From: Silvimonas terrae
Lineage (GTDB): Bacteria > Pseudomonadota > Gammaproteobacteria > Burkholderiales > Chitinibacteraceae
Assembly: GCF_014202765.1 (NCBI RefSeq)
Contig: NZ_JACHHN010000010.1
Coordinates: forward strand, 153,322-217,321
Direction of reading: 5' to 3'
DNA: 64,000 nucleotides
Of this stretch, positions 26,562-35,255 are shown piece after piece. A program made the position numbers and the translations under genes. The number at the start of each line of letters is the position of its first letter. Position 1 is the stretch's first letter. The notes under the pieces are model-generated. The model saw nothing but the letters and a program-made list of their open reading frames with translations. It did no database searches and had not been told where the DNA came from.

Positions 26562-27749
26562 TCAGGCAGAGACATCCACTGCGCCAGGGCTGGGGCTCTT
26601 GCTGCTGCTGGAGTACGTATTGCTGAGGCTGGTCGATGGCGTGGGGCTCTGCGCTGCAGTGGTGCTGGCCGGGGCATCGCCAGTGATCGTCACCGTAGTG
26701 GTCCCGCTGACGTCGGTACTGCTGTTGCTTTGATCAGCGCTGCTGGTGCTGCCCGCGCTGGAAGGCGTACCGGTGCCACTTTGATCAATGGTGTTACCAG
26801 AACCCGTGCTGTTGCCGTTCAGGGCCGCCAGCCAGTCACCCATTTGCTGGAACAGGGTCTGGTTCAGTTGCAGCATGAAATGGATGGCATCCGTTTCAAA
26901 TTTCAGCAAAGACCCCACCCAGTCGCTTTGGCCGCCTGTGCTGGCGGTGGGCGTCGGTGCTGGTGTCGGTGAGACCGGCGTTGGTGCGGGCGTCGCGCTG
27001 CCGGGAGCCGGCGAACTGCTTGTCGGTGTGGGCGCACTGGCCGTCGGCGCCGGCGTCGGTGCGGGAATCGGTATGTTGACGGACGGCACACCCGCCGGGC
27101 TGCCGGTCGATGGGCTGGCGCTGGTCGGGCTGCCACTGCTTCCCGTCGATGGCGCCGGTGTGGGGGAGGGCAAGGACGTCGACGGGCTCCCGCCGGTCGA
27201 ATGTCCGCTTGGTGCGCCAGTCCCGCCAGACCAGGAAGATGCCTCCAGCATGGTCATGGACGCCGTAAAGCCCAGCGTGCGCCCATCCGCAGTGGTGATG
27301 GTGCCACTCAAATTCAGCGCCAGACCGAATGCGGCATACATATTGCCGCTAGCACCGCCGTTGCCGTGACCATGATGCCCGGCCGAGCCACTGCTGACGC
27401 CCACTTGCGCACCTTCCGCCAACTGACCGGAGAACTGCATGCCGGTGATGCTGGTGCCCAGCATCTGCTCCATCATGGAACGGAAGATATCCAGTTCCGG
27501 GCTGACTTCAGATACGAGGGAATTCTGCGCAGAACCCGTCTGACCCGTGCTGGCGGCAGCCGCTTGCTGGCCAGCCTGGGATAACTGCACGGCGGTACTC
27601 GGGCTGGGGGCATTGCTGCTGTCCGTACCGGTACCGGACGGGGTGCCCGCGTTATTACTGCTATCCGGTTGCCAGGTACCGGAGAACTGTTCTTGTTCCA
27701 GCAAGGACCAGGAAGGGACAAGAGACTGGCGTGCTTGTTCGACATGCAT
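26562..27749 (-). CDS. Low-complexity Ser/Thr/Pro-rich protein of unknown function
   Basis: 395 residues, no signal peptide or membrane helix. Two ordered blocks can be seen: residues about 78-115 (SPELDIFRSMMEQMLGTSI, TGMQFSGQL) and 130-170 (NMYAAFGLALNLSGTITTADGRTLGFTASMTMLEAS), plus a helical stretch near 275-310 (SLLKFETDAIHFMLQLNQTLFQQMGDWLAALN). They are joined by long Pro/Ser/Thr/Gly tracts (about 180-270 with many PTPAPT repeats). The layout resembles an adaptor with flexible linkers; the function is not known. It has its own terminator and a 587-base gene-free upstream region. Confidence 0.7.
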   Translation of the reverse strand: MHVEQARQSLVPSWSLLEQEQFSGTWQPDSSNNAGTPSGTGTDSSNAPSPSTAVQLSQAGQQAAAASTGQTGSAQNSLVSEVSPELDIFRSMMEQMLGTSITGMQFSGQLAEGAQVGVSSGSAGHHGHGNGGASGNMYAAFGLALNLSGTITTADGRTLGFTASMTMLEASSWSGGTGAPSGHSTGGSPSTSLPSPTPAPSTGSSGSPTSASPSTGSPAGVPSVNIPIPAPTPAPTASAPTPTSSSPAPGSATPAPTPVSPTPAPTPTASTGGQSDWVGSLLKFETDAIHFMLQLNQTLFQQMGDWLAALNGNSTGSGNTIDQSGTGTPSSAGSTSSADQSNSSTDVSGTTTVTITGDAPASTTAAQSPTPSTSLSNTYSSSSKSPSPGAVDVSA

Positions 27750-28336
27750 GATTGAACTCCGGGTGACACGGTTTTACCCGTGTATCGACGTGTATCAATC
27801 AAGCTTGAGACTGACGAGACCATGTGGGCGACTGGCGGCATTTTTTGCGTTTCTGCAACAGGTCTTGTAAGAAACGACCTAAAAATTTGCTGTGATTTTA
27901 CCGATGCCCCGCCCCCATGCTGTTGCGCCATGGCGCTGATCCCGGTTGAGTCTGGCATACCAAAATCGTGCCATGTATCAGTCTCAATCCGGTGCTTGAT
28001 GCCGGTTTCCGGGGGCTGCGGGATTCTATTTCCTGGCAGAGAAGCGGCTAATCAAATTTCTTGTAATGAACTGGTCTGAAAAAATTTTCTTTGCAAGTGG
28101 CATAACACAAACCAAATATTTCACGGATCGGGATAGGGGTGTTTTTTTAAAGTTGCATGCAACTTAAACAATACTTGGAAAGCTGTATTTTTCATGAAAA
28201 CCATGGGTTTGTTGATTGCCGCGCATATTGCCAAAATAATTGGGTGTAGAGAAATATCTGATTTTGGCGGTTTGGTGTTTCAATAAACAGGTCCTGATTT
28301 GATCAAATAAAACATTTAAAAACATTGAATAAGATA
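27750..28336. other. AT-rich intergenic region
   Basis: About 590 bases without a gene, clearly more AT-rich than the window. It probably carries divergent promoters for the Ser/Pro-rich gene and the DUF5672 gene. The one clear signal is the palindrome at 28150-28165. Confidence 0.6.
28150..28165. promoter_or_regulatory. Perfect 16-bp palindrome, candidate regulator-binding site
   Basis: AAGTTGCATGCAACTT, about 170 bases upstream of the DUF5672 gene. This is a plausible operator for a dimeric regulator (MarR-like sites often look like this), but the regulator is unknown. Confidence 0.45.
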
Positions 28337-29239
28337 ATGGATAAAAAAGAAGATATCGCCAAAAAGAGGAAGTCCGACTTTAGTCGAATAACCCTCGTTT
28401 CTGTCACAGGACTGGAAGATGCGCAGCATGCGGCCTATGCCCTGGTGTTAAGCCAACAGCAAATGCCCGGTGCGCGCGCACTTTTGTGTAGCCCGAAAGC
28501 ACCGGAGTATCTACCCCCAACAATTGAACACAAAGTCATTGCTAAATTGGGATACACCGAATACAGCCTTTTCATGATGTTTGCGCTGTGGCATTTGATC
28601 GAAACCGAGTTCGCACTCATTATCCAGGATGATGGCTGGGTGCTGGATGGCGCCAATTGGCGGGATGAATATTTTGATTATGACTATGTAGGCGCACCAG
28701 TGGCACATGGGCGTGTAGACACGCCTGCTGGTACGCGATGGATGTCCAAATTTGATTGGTATGCCCATCTAGGGAAGCCAGATCACACGGTCTATCCGGT
28801 TCTCAATGGCGGGTTCAGCTTGCGTAGCAAACGTATGCTACGCGCGCTGATCGACCATCCCGAGATCAAAGTGCATATTCCTCGGCCCGATATACTTCAT
28901 TTTGATCCGTTTCGCATGTATTGGCGCAATTGCGCGCCAAATGAGGATGTGCAGCTCACGGCTACATTGCGCCCCGAGCTTGAAAATGCCGGAATCAAGT
29001 ATCCGCCGCTTGATATATGCACTCTATTTGCGGCTGAAGATACCGGGCCAATGTACAAGGAGCTCGATTTTAAAAAATTGCTCGGTCACCACGGCCCATG
29101 GCGACGTCTTGTCAGCATTGATCCACCGACAGTCCAATACCGGATGAAAAGAAGCCTGGTGAAAAGAGCGCGTAGAGAGCTGGATATGGTCCAGATGTTC
29201 GAGGATCGCGGCTATAGCATTGTATTTACGCCAGAATAA
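28337..29239 (+). CDS. DUF5672-family protein, putative glycosyltransferase
   Basis: 300 residues. The DUF5672 pattern is clear: LSQQQMPGARALLCSP, EFALIIQDDGWVLDGANW, YDYVGAPVAHG and VLNGGFSLRSKRMLRAL. The QDD motif and Rossmann-like strands suggest a GT-A-type glycosyltransferase; the activity is inferred. No signal peptide. The ATG at 28337 is preferred; TTG at 28325 is in frame but there is no good ribosome site for either. AT-richer than neighbours, which fits transfer. A terminator follows. Confidence 0.85.
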   Translation: MDKKEDIAKKRKSDFSRITLVSVTGLEDAQHAAYALVLSQQQMPGARALLCSPKAPEYLPPTIEHKVIAKLGYTEYSLFMMFALWHLIETEFALIIQDDGWVLDGANWRDEYFDYDYVGAPVAHGRVDTPAGTRWMSKFDWYAHLGKPDHTVYPVLNGGFSLRSKRMLRALIDHPEIKVHIPRPDILHFDPFRMYWRNCAPNEDVQLTATLRPELENAGIKYPPLDICTLFAAEDTGPMYKELDFKKLLGHHGPWRRLVSIDPPTVQYRMKRSLVKRARRELDMVQMFEDRGYSIVFTPE

Positions 29240-29269
29240 AACACATAAATATGGAAGCGGAGTGAAAAA

Positions 29270-29289
29270 AGCCCGGCACATGCCGGGCT
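29270..29289. terminator. Bidirectional terminator between DUF5672 and GH3 genes
   Basis: AGCCCGGCA, 2-base loop, TGCCGGGCT, with A-rich DNA on the left and a T-rich tail on the right. Confidence 0.85.
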
Positions 29290-29320
29290 TCTGTTATATA
29301 GCTGCTAGATCAACGCCTCA

Positions 29321-31330
29321 TCAATAACTCAAACCAAACCCAAACGGATACAACGGGCTGGCGGTATCGTGCGGTACGTCTTCCTTCTGCGCTGCGACAT
29401 CCACCATGGACGACGGCAACTCAAACGGCAGCTTGCCTTGCGGTTTGCCCTTGCCGGTGATCACGTCGAACAGCGCGGCGTCACTGGCCCCAAAGTTGGC
29501 CAGGATGGCGCTGGTTTTGTCTTGCACGTTGGTCAGAATGGCCGGCCGGTCCATGTAAACCGAGACAATGGATTTGGGCGCTGCCGCAGCGGCCTTGATG
29601 GCTTCGTAATCTGCCGCACCGTCTACAAATGCCAGGCTACCCTCGTGTTGCATGGAGCCAAACATATAGTTGGGGTGCAAGGTTTCATACGGCGTGCTGA
29701 CCCGCAGCACGGCGACATCGGCATCGGCCACATTGCTGACCACGGTAAAGCCATAGCTTTGTGCGACCGACGCATTCACGCCATACAGCCAGACCTTCTT
29801 GCCGGTCAGCGCCATCGGCAGGGTGGCATTGTTGTTTTGCAGCAGCACCATGGCACGGCGTTGCGTATCCAGCGCTTCGGCCTGGAAGGTGGCGTTGCCG
29901 ACGATGGTGGCAGCAGCGGTGGCATCCACAAACGGTTTCTCAAACAGGCCTTGCTGGAATTTCTGCAACAGAATGCGATAGGCCGATTCAGTCAGCCGGC
30001 TTTCGGTCAGCAACCCTTGCTGCACGGCCTGAATCAGATATTGCGATTCAGTGACGCCGCCAAACTGGTCCATGCCGGCATTCACGGCTTTCACGTAACG
30101 TTGCAGCTTGGTGGCGGTTTCCATGCCCCACGGCGTACCAAAGCCGATAAAGGAGGGCGCAACGCCAGTCGGCGTGCCGTTCAGGCAGTTGGTGTCGCAG
30201 TCAGACGTAATACCCCAGTCTGACAAGATGACGCCCTTGAAGCCGTAGTTGCCGCGCAAAAGATCGGTCAGCAGCGCTTTGTCAAAACCCGCGCCCACTT
30301 GTTCGATGGTAATGCCGTTGACGGTGACGGTGGAATCCGGGAACGAATACGTCGGCATGACCGAGCCCACGTTGGCGGCAAACGCGCCTTCGAATGGCTT
30401 GAGGTGATAGGCGAAATTGTTGCCCGGATACGTCAGGAAACGGCCGTAGTAGTTGTGGCCATCAAACCCGCTTTTAGACGCACCGTAACCCACCCAGTGC
30501 TTGACCACGGCCACAACGCCACCCGGCACAATGCCACTGGTGCTGCCCTGGAAACCCTCGATATACGCTTGCACCTGGGCTTTGGCGATGTCGGCATCTT
30601 CGCCAAACGTGCCGTTAATACGCGGCCAGCGCGGTTCTGTGGCCAGGTCCGCCTGCGGCGAGAGCGCCTGGGTGATACCCACGGCCGTGTATTCCTGGCG
30701 GGCAATATCGCCAAAGTGACGCGTCAGCGCGGGGTCGTTAAGTGCGGCAAAGCCCAGCGTCTCCGGCCATTGCGAGAACCCGCTGCTCCCCGCACTGGCC
30801 CCCAGCGTGTACTGGAAATGATTGCGCGGATCGGTACTGATGGAGACCGGAATACCCAGCCGGGATTGCTCGGCCAGTTTCTGGATACTGTTGTACTGCT
30901 CGGCCATGGTTTGCGGCGCGCCGCCCATGCGCGTGATGAAGGTATTCACGAACTGGGTGTTGATCAACGTATTGAGGGCGTCCAGATCGTACGCGTTGCC
31001 GGTGCCTGCGCCGGTGGTGTCGTTCAGGACCGGGGCGGTGCCGTGCATCATCAGGCCGGCTTTTTCCGCCAGTGTCAGGCGGGATACCAGGTCTTGCGCG
31101 CGTACTTCCGGGCTCAGGCGCCAGTCTTCATAGGGCTCAAGCTTGCCGTCCTTGTTCAGATCCTTGAACTTGAGGCCGTCCTGGCTGATCAGGTTCAGGC
31201 CGGTGTAGCCAAAATCCTGTTGGGCCACATGGCTGCCACCATCTCCACCGCCGCCACAGCCGGCCAGGGCCAGCGCCAGGCTGGTGCCGGCCAGCAGCAT
31301 GTAACGTGATCCGGGTTGGAACTTCTTCAT
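29321..31330 (-). CDS. Glycoside hydrolase family 3 lipoprotein (beta-glucosidase-like)
   Basis: 669 residues. Lipobox LAGC (about 22-25) followed by GGGGDGG. GH3 N-terminal TIM-like domain with LTLAEKAGLMMHG, KHWVGYG (277-283), and the nucleophile D371 in GVILSDWGITSDC; the GH3 C-terminal domain starts near 480 (RRAMVLLQNNNATLPM). A short DLNKDGKLEPYEDW segment (57-70) looks like a single EF-hand calcium loop before the catalytic domain. It is expected on the cell surface or in the periplasm, cleaving terminal glucose or glucosamine from oligosaccharides, in keeping with chitin or glucan use. ATG has GGAGCAGTC upstream. Confidence 0.94.
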   Translation of the reverse strand: MKKFQPGSRYMLLAGTSLALALAGCGGGGDGGSHVAQQDFGYTGLNLISQDGLKFKDLNKDGKLEPYEDWRLSPEVRAQDLVSRLTLAEKAGLMMHGTAPVLNDTTGAGTGNAYDLDALNTLINTQFVNTFITRMGGAPQTMAEQYNSIQKLAEQSRLGIPVSISTDPRNHFQYTLGASAGSSGFSQWPETLGFAALNDPALTRHFGDIARQEYTAVGITQALSPQADLATEPRWPRINGTFGEDADIAKAQVQAYIEGFQGSTSGIVPGGVVAVVKHWVGYGASKSGFDGHNYYGRFLTYPGNNFAYHLKPFEGAFAANVGSVMPTYSFPDSTVTVNGITIEQVGAGFDKALLTDLLRGNYGFKGVILSDWGITSDCDTNCLNGTPTGVAPSFIGFGTPWGMETATKLQRYVKAVNAGMDQFGGVTESQYLIQAVQQGLLTESRLTESAYRILLQKFQQGLFEKPFVDATAAATIVGNATFQAEALDTQRRAMVLLQNNNATLPMALTGKKVWLYGVNASVAQSYGFTVVSNVADADVAVLRVSTPYETLHPNYMFGSMQHEGSLAFVDGAADYEAIKAAAAAPKSIVSVYMDRPAILTNVQDKTSAILANFGASDAALFDVITGKGKPQGKLPFELPSSMVDVAAQKEDVPHDTASPLYPFGFGLSY

Positions 31331-31651
31331 CGACTGCTCCTTGATCGTGGGTTGTTTTTCTACGTCTGTATCGCCCCTGTATGAGGCGTTATCCCACTGT
31401 ACGCAGGCCGGTCACGGTGGCTTGACCGGCGGGAGCGCGTTTTTATCTTTGGGGTGCAAGATCGATCGTGCGCTGCATCATCGTCAGCGCTGCCAGACGG
31501 TGTAATGTCGCTGCAAGGCGCGCCAATACTGGATTGGCATGTCCCGTTCAGCCAGCAACCGGCCCACGTATGGACTTTACCTGATGGCCTGACCGGCATG
31601 CCCTCGCCAGGATAGGTTCAAAAAACATGTCACCTAGCACTGGAGGTCTGT
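31331..31651. other. Intergenic region between GH3 and AraC genes
   Basis: 321 bases holding both divergent promoters, presumably. No distinct operator or RNA was recognised. Confidence 0.5.
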
Positions 31652-32713
31652 ATGCCGGCTCTGCACCGCGCTCTGGCTCGTACTGTGTCCAACCGTATCG
31701 CTGTTTACCTGCAACGCAGTGCGCTGCAGGCCGGACTGTCGAGCACCCTGTTTACCCGGCATACCGGCATTGCGCCGGATGATCTGCTCGATCCCAATGG
31801 TCGCATTGACGGCGAACGGCACCGCCGCATGGTGCAACTGGCCGGCAAACTGGCCTTGCCGCCGGTGATCCTGGCGGAGTCGAACACTGGCCTGTTTACG
31901 GATTTTCCTGCACTGGGCAATGTCTGCCTGAACAGCCGCACCCTGCGTGAAGCGTTGATGGCGTTCAATGCCTTCCGGCCACTGATTGGCGAGTTCGATT
32001 TCTTGTTGTGCAAGATCAGCGGCCAGCATGTGCGCTTTGATTACCTGGCGGAATTTGCGCCTGAGAGCGGCTTTCAGGCGCTGGCCAATTTTCAGGTACT
32101 GGCGAGCCTGACCCGGCTGTATGACCAGCATCAGCCCACCCGCTTTGCCGTGGAGTTGATGGGTCATGCGCCGCCCGCTGTGCTGTTGCGGCAAATCAAC
32201 GACTTCTTTGGTGCGGCGGTGCGCTTTGGCTGCGCGGCCAATCGCATGTCCTTTACCGCTCCGGCGCTGGATACGGTGTTTTCCCAGCACAACGCCATGC
32301 TCGCCCCCATGTTGCAGCAGCACGCGCAGCAAGCACTGGTGCAGGTCCGGCAACTGCATTCATTTGCGGGCGGGGTGGAAAGCCTGATTCGTGAATTTAT
32401 CAATGATCCGCAAACAGAGATTCGCGGCGCAGCCTTGCTACAGCAATTGTGTGATCGCTTGCAGACCTCGCGCTGGTCTTTGCATCGGCAGTTGCAACTG
32501 GAAGGAACGCATTTCCGGGAGCTGGAAACGAAAGTGAAAATCAGTGAGTCGCGGCGCTTGCTGGGGAACCCGCATATCACGCTGGCGCAGATCAGCGAGC
32601 AACTGGGATTTGCCTCACAAAGTGCGTTTACCCGGTTTTTCCGGGCACGGCATGAGATGGCGCCACTGGCATTCCGGCAGCACGCTTTGCTGCGGGCCGG
32701 TAAAGCGGCTTGA
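31652..32713 (+). CDS. AraC-family regulator with arabinose-binding-like N domain
   Basis: 353 residues. N-terminal Arabinose_bd-like domain (about 20-210: LFTRHTGIAPDDLLDPNGRI, GNVCLNSRTLREALMAFNAFRPLIGEF) as in OruR/ArgR-type regulators, then the double helix-turn-helix (about 255-340: LCDRLQTSRWSLHRQLQLEGTHF, ISEQLGFASQSAFTRFFRARHEMAPLAFR). A TGGAGG ribosome site lies before the ATG. Divergent from the GH3 gene, which is a plausible target although none is proven. Confidence 0.92.
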   Translation: MPALHRALARTVSNRIAVYLQRSALQAGLSSTLFTRHTGIAPDDLLDPNGRIDGERHRRMVQLAGKLALPPVILAESNTGLFTDFPALGNVCLNSRTLREALMAFNAFRPLIGEFDFLLCKISGQHVRFDYLAEFAPESGFQALANFQVLASLTRLYDQHQPTRFAVELMGHAPPAVLLRQINDFFGAAVRFGCAANRMSFTAPALDTVFSQHNAMLAPMLQQHAQQALVQVRQLHSFAGGVESLIREFINDPQTEIRGAALLQQLCDRLQTSRWSLHRQLQLEGTHFRELETKVKISESRRLLGNPHITLAQISEQLGFASQSAFTRFFRARHEMAPLAFRQHALLRAGKAA

Positions 32714-32816
32714 GCGAAACAGGGAAAAAGACAAGCAGGCGACAATACCAGGATAGAAGTGGACAGACCCGGCTTGTGGCCACCTGCTTGTAGACGGAGA
32801 GGCGTCAGGTGCCGTA

Positions 32817-32844
32817 AAAAAGCCCGCTGTTGCAGCGGGCTTTT
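32817..32844 (+). terminator. Rho-independent terminator, AraC gene side, usable in both directions
   Basis: AAAAGCCCGCTG, 3-base loop, CAGCGGGCTTTT. It lies between convergent genes. Confidence 0.9.
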
Positions 32845-32872
32845 CTGGCAACAGTTGCTTTAAAGCAAAAAC

Positions 32873-33199
32873 TTATTCGGTGACCACACGACCTGGTTGC
32901 TGGTCAATCTGGGCCGAGAAATTCTGGGTGGCGTAGGCTGCAGCCTGGCCGGCCGTACTGGCATGCGACGGCACCACTTCCTGCGCGGCTGGCGTGAAGG
33001 CAAAGCCGGCACGACCTGGCTGCTGATCAATCTGCGACGTGAAGTTCTGCGTGGCATGAGAGGCGCGTTGCCACATCGGCAGGGCACCTTGCTGGGCAGC
33101 AGGCTGGGTATTGGTCTTGCTGTTATCGGCAGCTTGCACCGAGAAGGCGGCAGTGGCGGCAACAGCGGCAAAAACGAGGGATGCAGCAAACTTGTTCAT
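32873..33199 (-). CDS. Small periplasmic protein with two ATQNF/QIDQQPGR repeats
   Basis: 108 residues. A signal peptide (AAFSVQA-A near residue 23) is followed by a hydrophilic mature part of about 85 residues. Two copies of a short module are seen: SHATQNFTSQIDQQPGRAGF at about 46-65 and, near the C terminus, AAYATQNFSAQIDQQPGR, each preceded by a run of Ala/Gln. No Cys and no known domain. GGAGAAATATC precedes the ATG, which is taken inside a longer frame that starts at 33268. It has its own 320-base upstream region with a 7-bp inverted repeat. Function unknown. Confidence 0.72.
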   Translation of the reverse strand: MNKFAASLVFAAVAATAAFSVQAADNSKTNTQPAAQQGALPMWQRASHATQNFTSQIDQQPGRAGFAFTPAAQEVVPSHASTAGQAAAYATQNFSAQIDQQPGRVVTE

Positions 33200-33231
33200 G
33201 ATATTTCTCCGTGTAGATTCAAGGTAGAACC

Positions 33232-33260
33232 AACGTCGTTGTTGTTTTGTTTGCGACGTT
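33232..33260 (-). promoter_or_regulatory. 7-bp inverted repeat in the leader of the small periplasmic protein gene
   Basis: AACGTCG (33232-33238) and CGACGTT (33254-33260) flanking a T/G-rich loop, about 33 bases upstream of the ATG at 33199. It could form a leader hairpin or bind a dimer. The rest of 33200-33519 shows nothing else. Confidence 0.4.
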
Positions 33261-33519
33261 GAAGCCATGGTATGCCTCGAAAGTACGTAGAAAAACTACC
33301 GAACCGTTGTTAGTTTGTTTCCCGAATATTGATAAATGTCAGTGTCCGCTGACACGGTTGCGCGGGCTCGGTCAGCGGGCCGGAAAGGCCGCTCAACGCC
33401 AAGCCGCGCTACGCTTTGCATTGCCGCCGGTTGGGTTTTTGGTGGCCCCAACCGCTTCAATGACCCGTTTTCTGGTTGACAGCCGTCTGGCGCCTGGCCG
33501 CTTGTCGGCCCCGTCCCGA

Positions 33520-33861
33520 TCAGTCGTCGCGGGTCAGCACTTCCAGTAATTCAATTTCAAATACCAGGTTGGAATTGGGCTTGATATGCGCGCCAATCTG
33601 CCGCTCGCCGTAGGCCAGATGCGCAGGCACAAACAGCTTGCGCTTGCCGCCGACCTTCATGCCAATGAGCCCTTGATCCCAGCCCTTGATGACCCGGCCG
33701 GTGCCGATCACGCACTGGAACGGCTTGCCGCGATCATGGGACGAATCAAATTTGGTGCCGTCTTCCAGCGTGCCGGTGTAGTGGGCGGTAATCAGCGCGC
33801 CGCGGGCGATTTCTTTGCCTTCGCCAATGACGAGGTCTTCGATGATGAGGTCGGTGCTCAT
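33520..33861 (-). CDS. FKBP-type peptidyl-prolyl isomerase
   Basis: 113 residues, the size of a single-domain FKBP. Signature: YTGTLEDGTKFDSS, RVIKGWDQGLIGMKVGGKRKL, LAYGERQIGAHIKPNS and FEIELLEV. It speeds cis-trans isomerisation of prolyl bonds. No signal peptide, so it is cytosolic. ATG at 33859-33861 with a GTGAGGTGCTC stretch before it. Confidence 0.95.
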   Translation of the reverse strand: MSTDLIIEDLVIGEGKEIARGALITAHYTGTLEDGTKFDSSHDRGKPFQCVIGTGRVIKGWDQGLIGMKVGGKRKLFVPAHLAYGERQIGAHIKPNSNLVFEIELLEVLTRDD

Positions 33862-33984
33862 GGTGAGGTGCTCTGGGGTGGTCTGGATGTCGAGGGGGAT
33901 ATTTTAGCGTTTTGTGGGGCACGAAGTGGTTGCTTTGCAGGGCGGTATGCAAGCAGACGGCCTTTGCTGGCAAAGGATTACTTC

Positions 33985-34020
33985 GTAGCCCGGATGGAGC
34001 CACCAGGCGGGAATCCGGGG
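33985..34020 (+). repeat. REP-type element, first part of composite cassette 2
   Basis: GTAGCCCGGATGGAGCC ... GGGAATCCGGGG. Confidence 0.85.
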
Positions 34021-34051
34021 TAGCGGGCGTGGGTCATATCGCTGCAGGGAA

Positions 34052-34087
34052 GTAGGGTGGATTCGGAGCCTTGGCGACAATCCACCA
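34052..34087 (+). repeat. GTAGGGTGGATTCG ... AATCCACC element, cassette 2
   Basis: Same order as in cassette 1: REP first, this unit 31 bases later, then the 250-bp element. Confidence 0.85.
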
Positions 34088-34098
34088 TGGCGATGGTT

Positions 34099-34350
34099 GT
34101 TAGCGCCTGCGGCGCGGTTGGTTTGGATACCGGCGGTGGCCGGAGCACGTTACTTTTCTTTGCTTCGCCAAAGAAAAGTAACCAAAAGAAAGGCGACCCT
34201 GCGACAGCGCCCTTCGGGTTCCCTGCGCTTCTCGCAAGGCGCGGCTGGCTGCGGGAACTCGGGCTAAAGCCCTCAAACACCCCTCCGCCGAAACCCCGCG
34301 CCTTGCTGCGATGCTCGGCGCTGCCGGAGGGGAGGTACGTCAAAAGCAAC
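34099..34350 (+). repeat. About 250-bp dispersed intergenic repeat, copy 2
   Basis: Nearly identical to the copy at 18954 from GGTGGCCGGAGCACG to GTCAAAAGCAAC. Its tail is short and mixed (GGCAACATCCAAAGCCAAAG), unlike the clean (AAAGCC)11 of copy 1. The rest, to 34525, shows a CTCGTTATTCCCCC ... GGGAATCCAG remnant. Confidence 0.92.
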
Positions 34351-34525
34351 GGCAACATCCAAAGCCAAAGCAACCCCACCCCGACCTCGTTATTCCCCCT
34401 TGGTGGGAATCCAGTTGCACTGCAGGCAAATAATACGAAGCCCGGCCACCGCTGCTGCCCGTTTGTTCCTGCTCAAGCAAGAACAATGAAGCGGCGGCGG
34501 CCCGTCTCCACAAGAAATCCGCGCT

Positions 34526-35062
34526 TCACCCCATCTCAATCTCTGCCGTGCTTTGCAACATCACAAACGGCCCGCCCAGCGTGGCGTTGTGGTGCGCAAT
34601 GATGTCGCGGGCGGCCAGTTGCGGTGTGTCCATGCAGCTGTGCGCATCGCTGGCCAGCACGGTGGCAAAGCCGCGTTCGCTGGCGTCCCGACATGTACTG
34701 TCGACGCAATATTGGGTTTTCATGCCGGCCACGACCAGGCGCTTGATACCGGCTTCTTGCAACCAGTCGGCCAGGGGCGTACCGGTAAAGCAACTGGCGC
34801 GGTGCTTGTCGAATACACGGTCGCTGGCTGGGTTGAAGTCCAGCGCGTCGCTCAGTTGCCAGTTGGGGCTGCCGGCGGCAATGGGAGAACCCGCCGGGCC
34901 GGTGTGGCGTACGGCAAACACCGGCACATCGGCAGCGCGCGCCTTGCCGATCAGCAGGTTGATGTTGGCGAGCAGTGCGCTGAGCGCATGGGGGCGCTCC
35001 GGGCCGCCAACGTGGCCGACTTGCATGTCAATGATCAACAGGGCGGATTGCGGTACAGACAT
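34526..35062 (-). CDS. Isochorismatase-family cysteine hydrolase
   Basis: 178 residues. Catalytic triad positions: D12 (LLIIDMQVG), K86 (VFDKHRASCF) and C119 (GMKTQYCVDSTCRD). Family members cleave amides or isochorismate; the substrate here is unknown. ATG at 35060-35062 with GGAGAAACACC upstream. A hairpin terminator of the next gene lies just upstream, so it is separately transcribed. Confidence 0.92.
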   Translation of the reverse strand: MSVPQSALLIIDMQVGHVGGPERPHALSALLANINLLIGKARAADVPVFAVRHTGPAGSPIAAGSPNWQLSDALDFNPASDRVFDKHRASCFTGTPLADWLQEAGIKRLVVAGMKTQYCVDSTCRDASERGFATVLASDAHSCMDTPQLAARDIIAHHNATLGGPFVMLQSTAEIEMG

Positions 35063-35100
35063 GGTGTTTCTCCGGTGGTGGTGCCAGACCGGGCGGGAGA

Positions 35101-35133
35101 AACAACAAGGCCCCGACCAGACTGGCGGGGCCT
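35101..35133 (-). terminator. Rho-independent terminator after the 139-aa secreted protein gene
   Basis: Minus-strand sense: GGCCCCG, 10-base loop, CGGGGCC, then CTTGTTGTTT. Confidence 0.7.
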
Positions 35134-35255
35134 TGAATCGGGGGAGTTGCGCTCGTCACCCCGTACACGGCCCGCCGATGGCGGTCGTGGTGGTGGTGGT
35201 CGTGGTGATGGCGCAGAGGTTCATGCCTTTAACATAAGACAGCAGTAGCGCTGCG

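Noticed and set aside
27861..27881. AGGTC-N11-GACCT inverted repeat
   Set aside because: Only five base pairs per arm and no consistent position relative to a promoter; likely chance.
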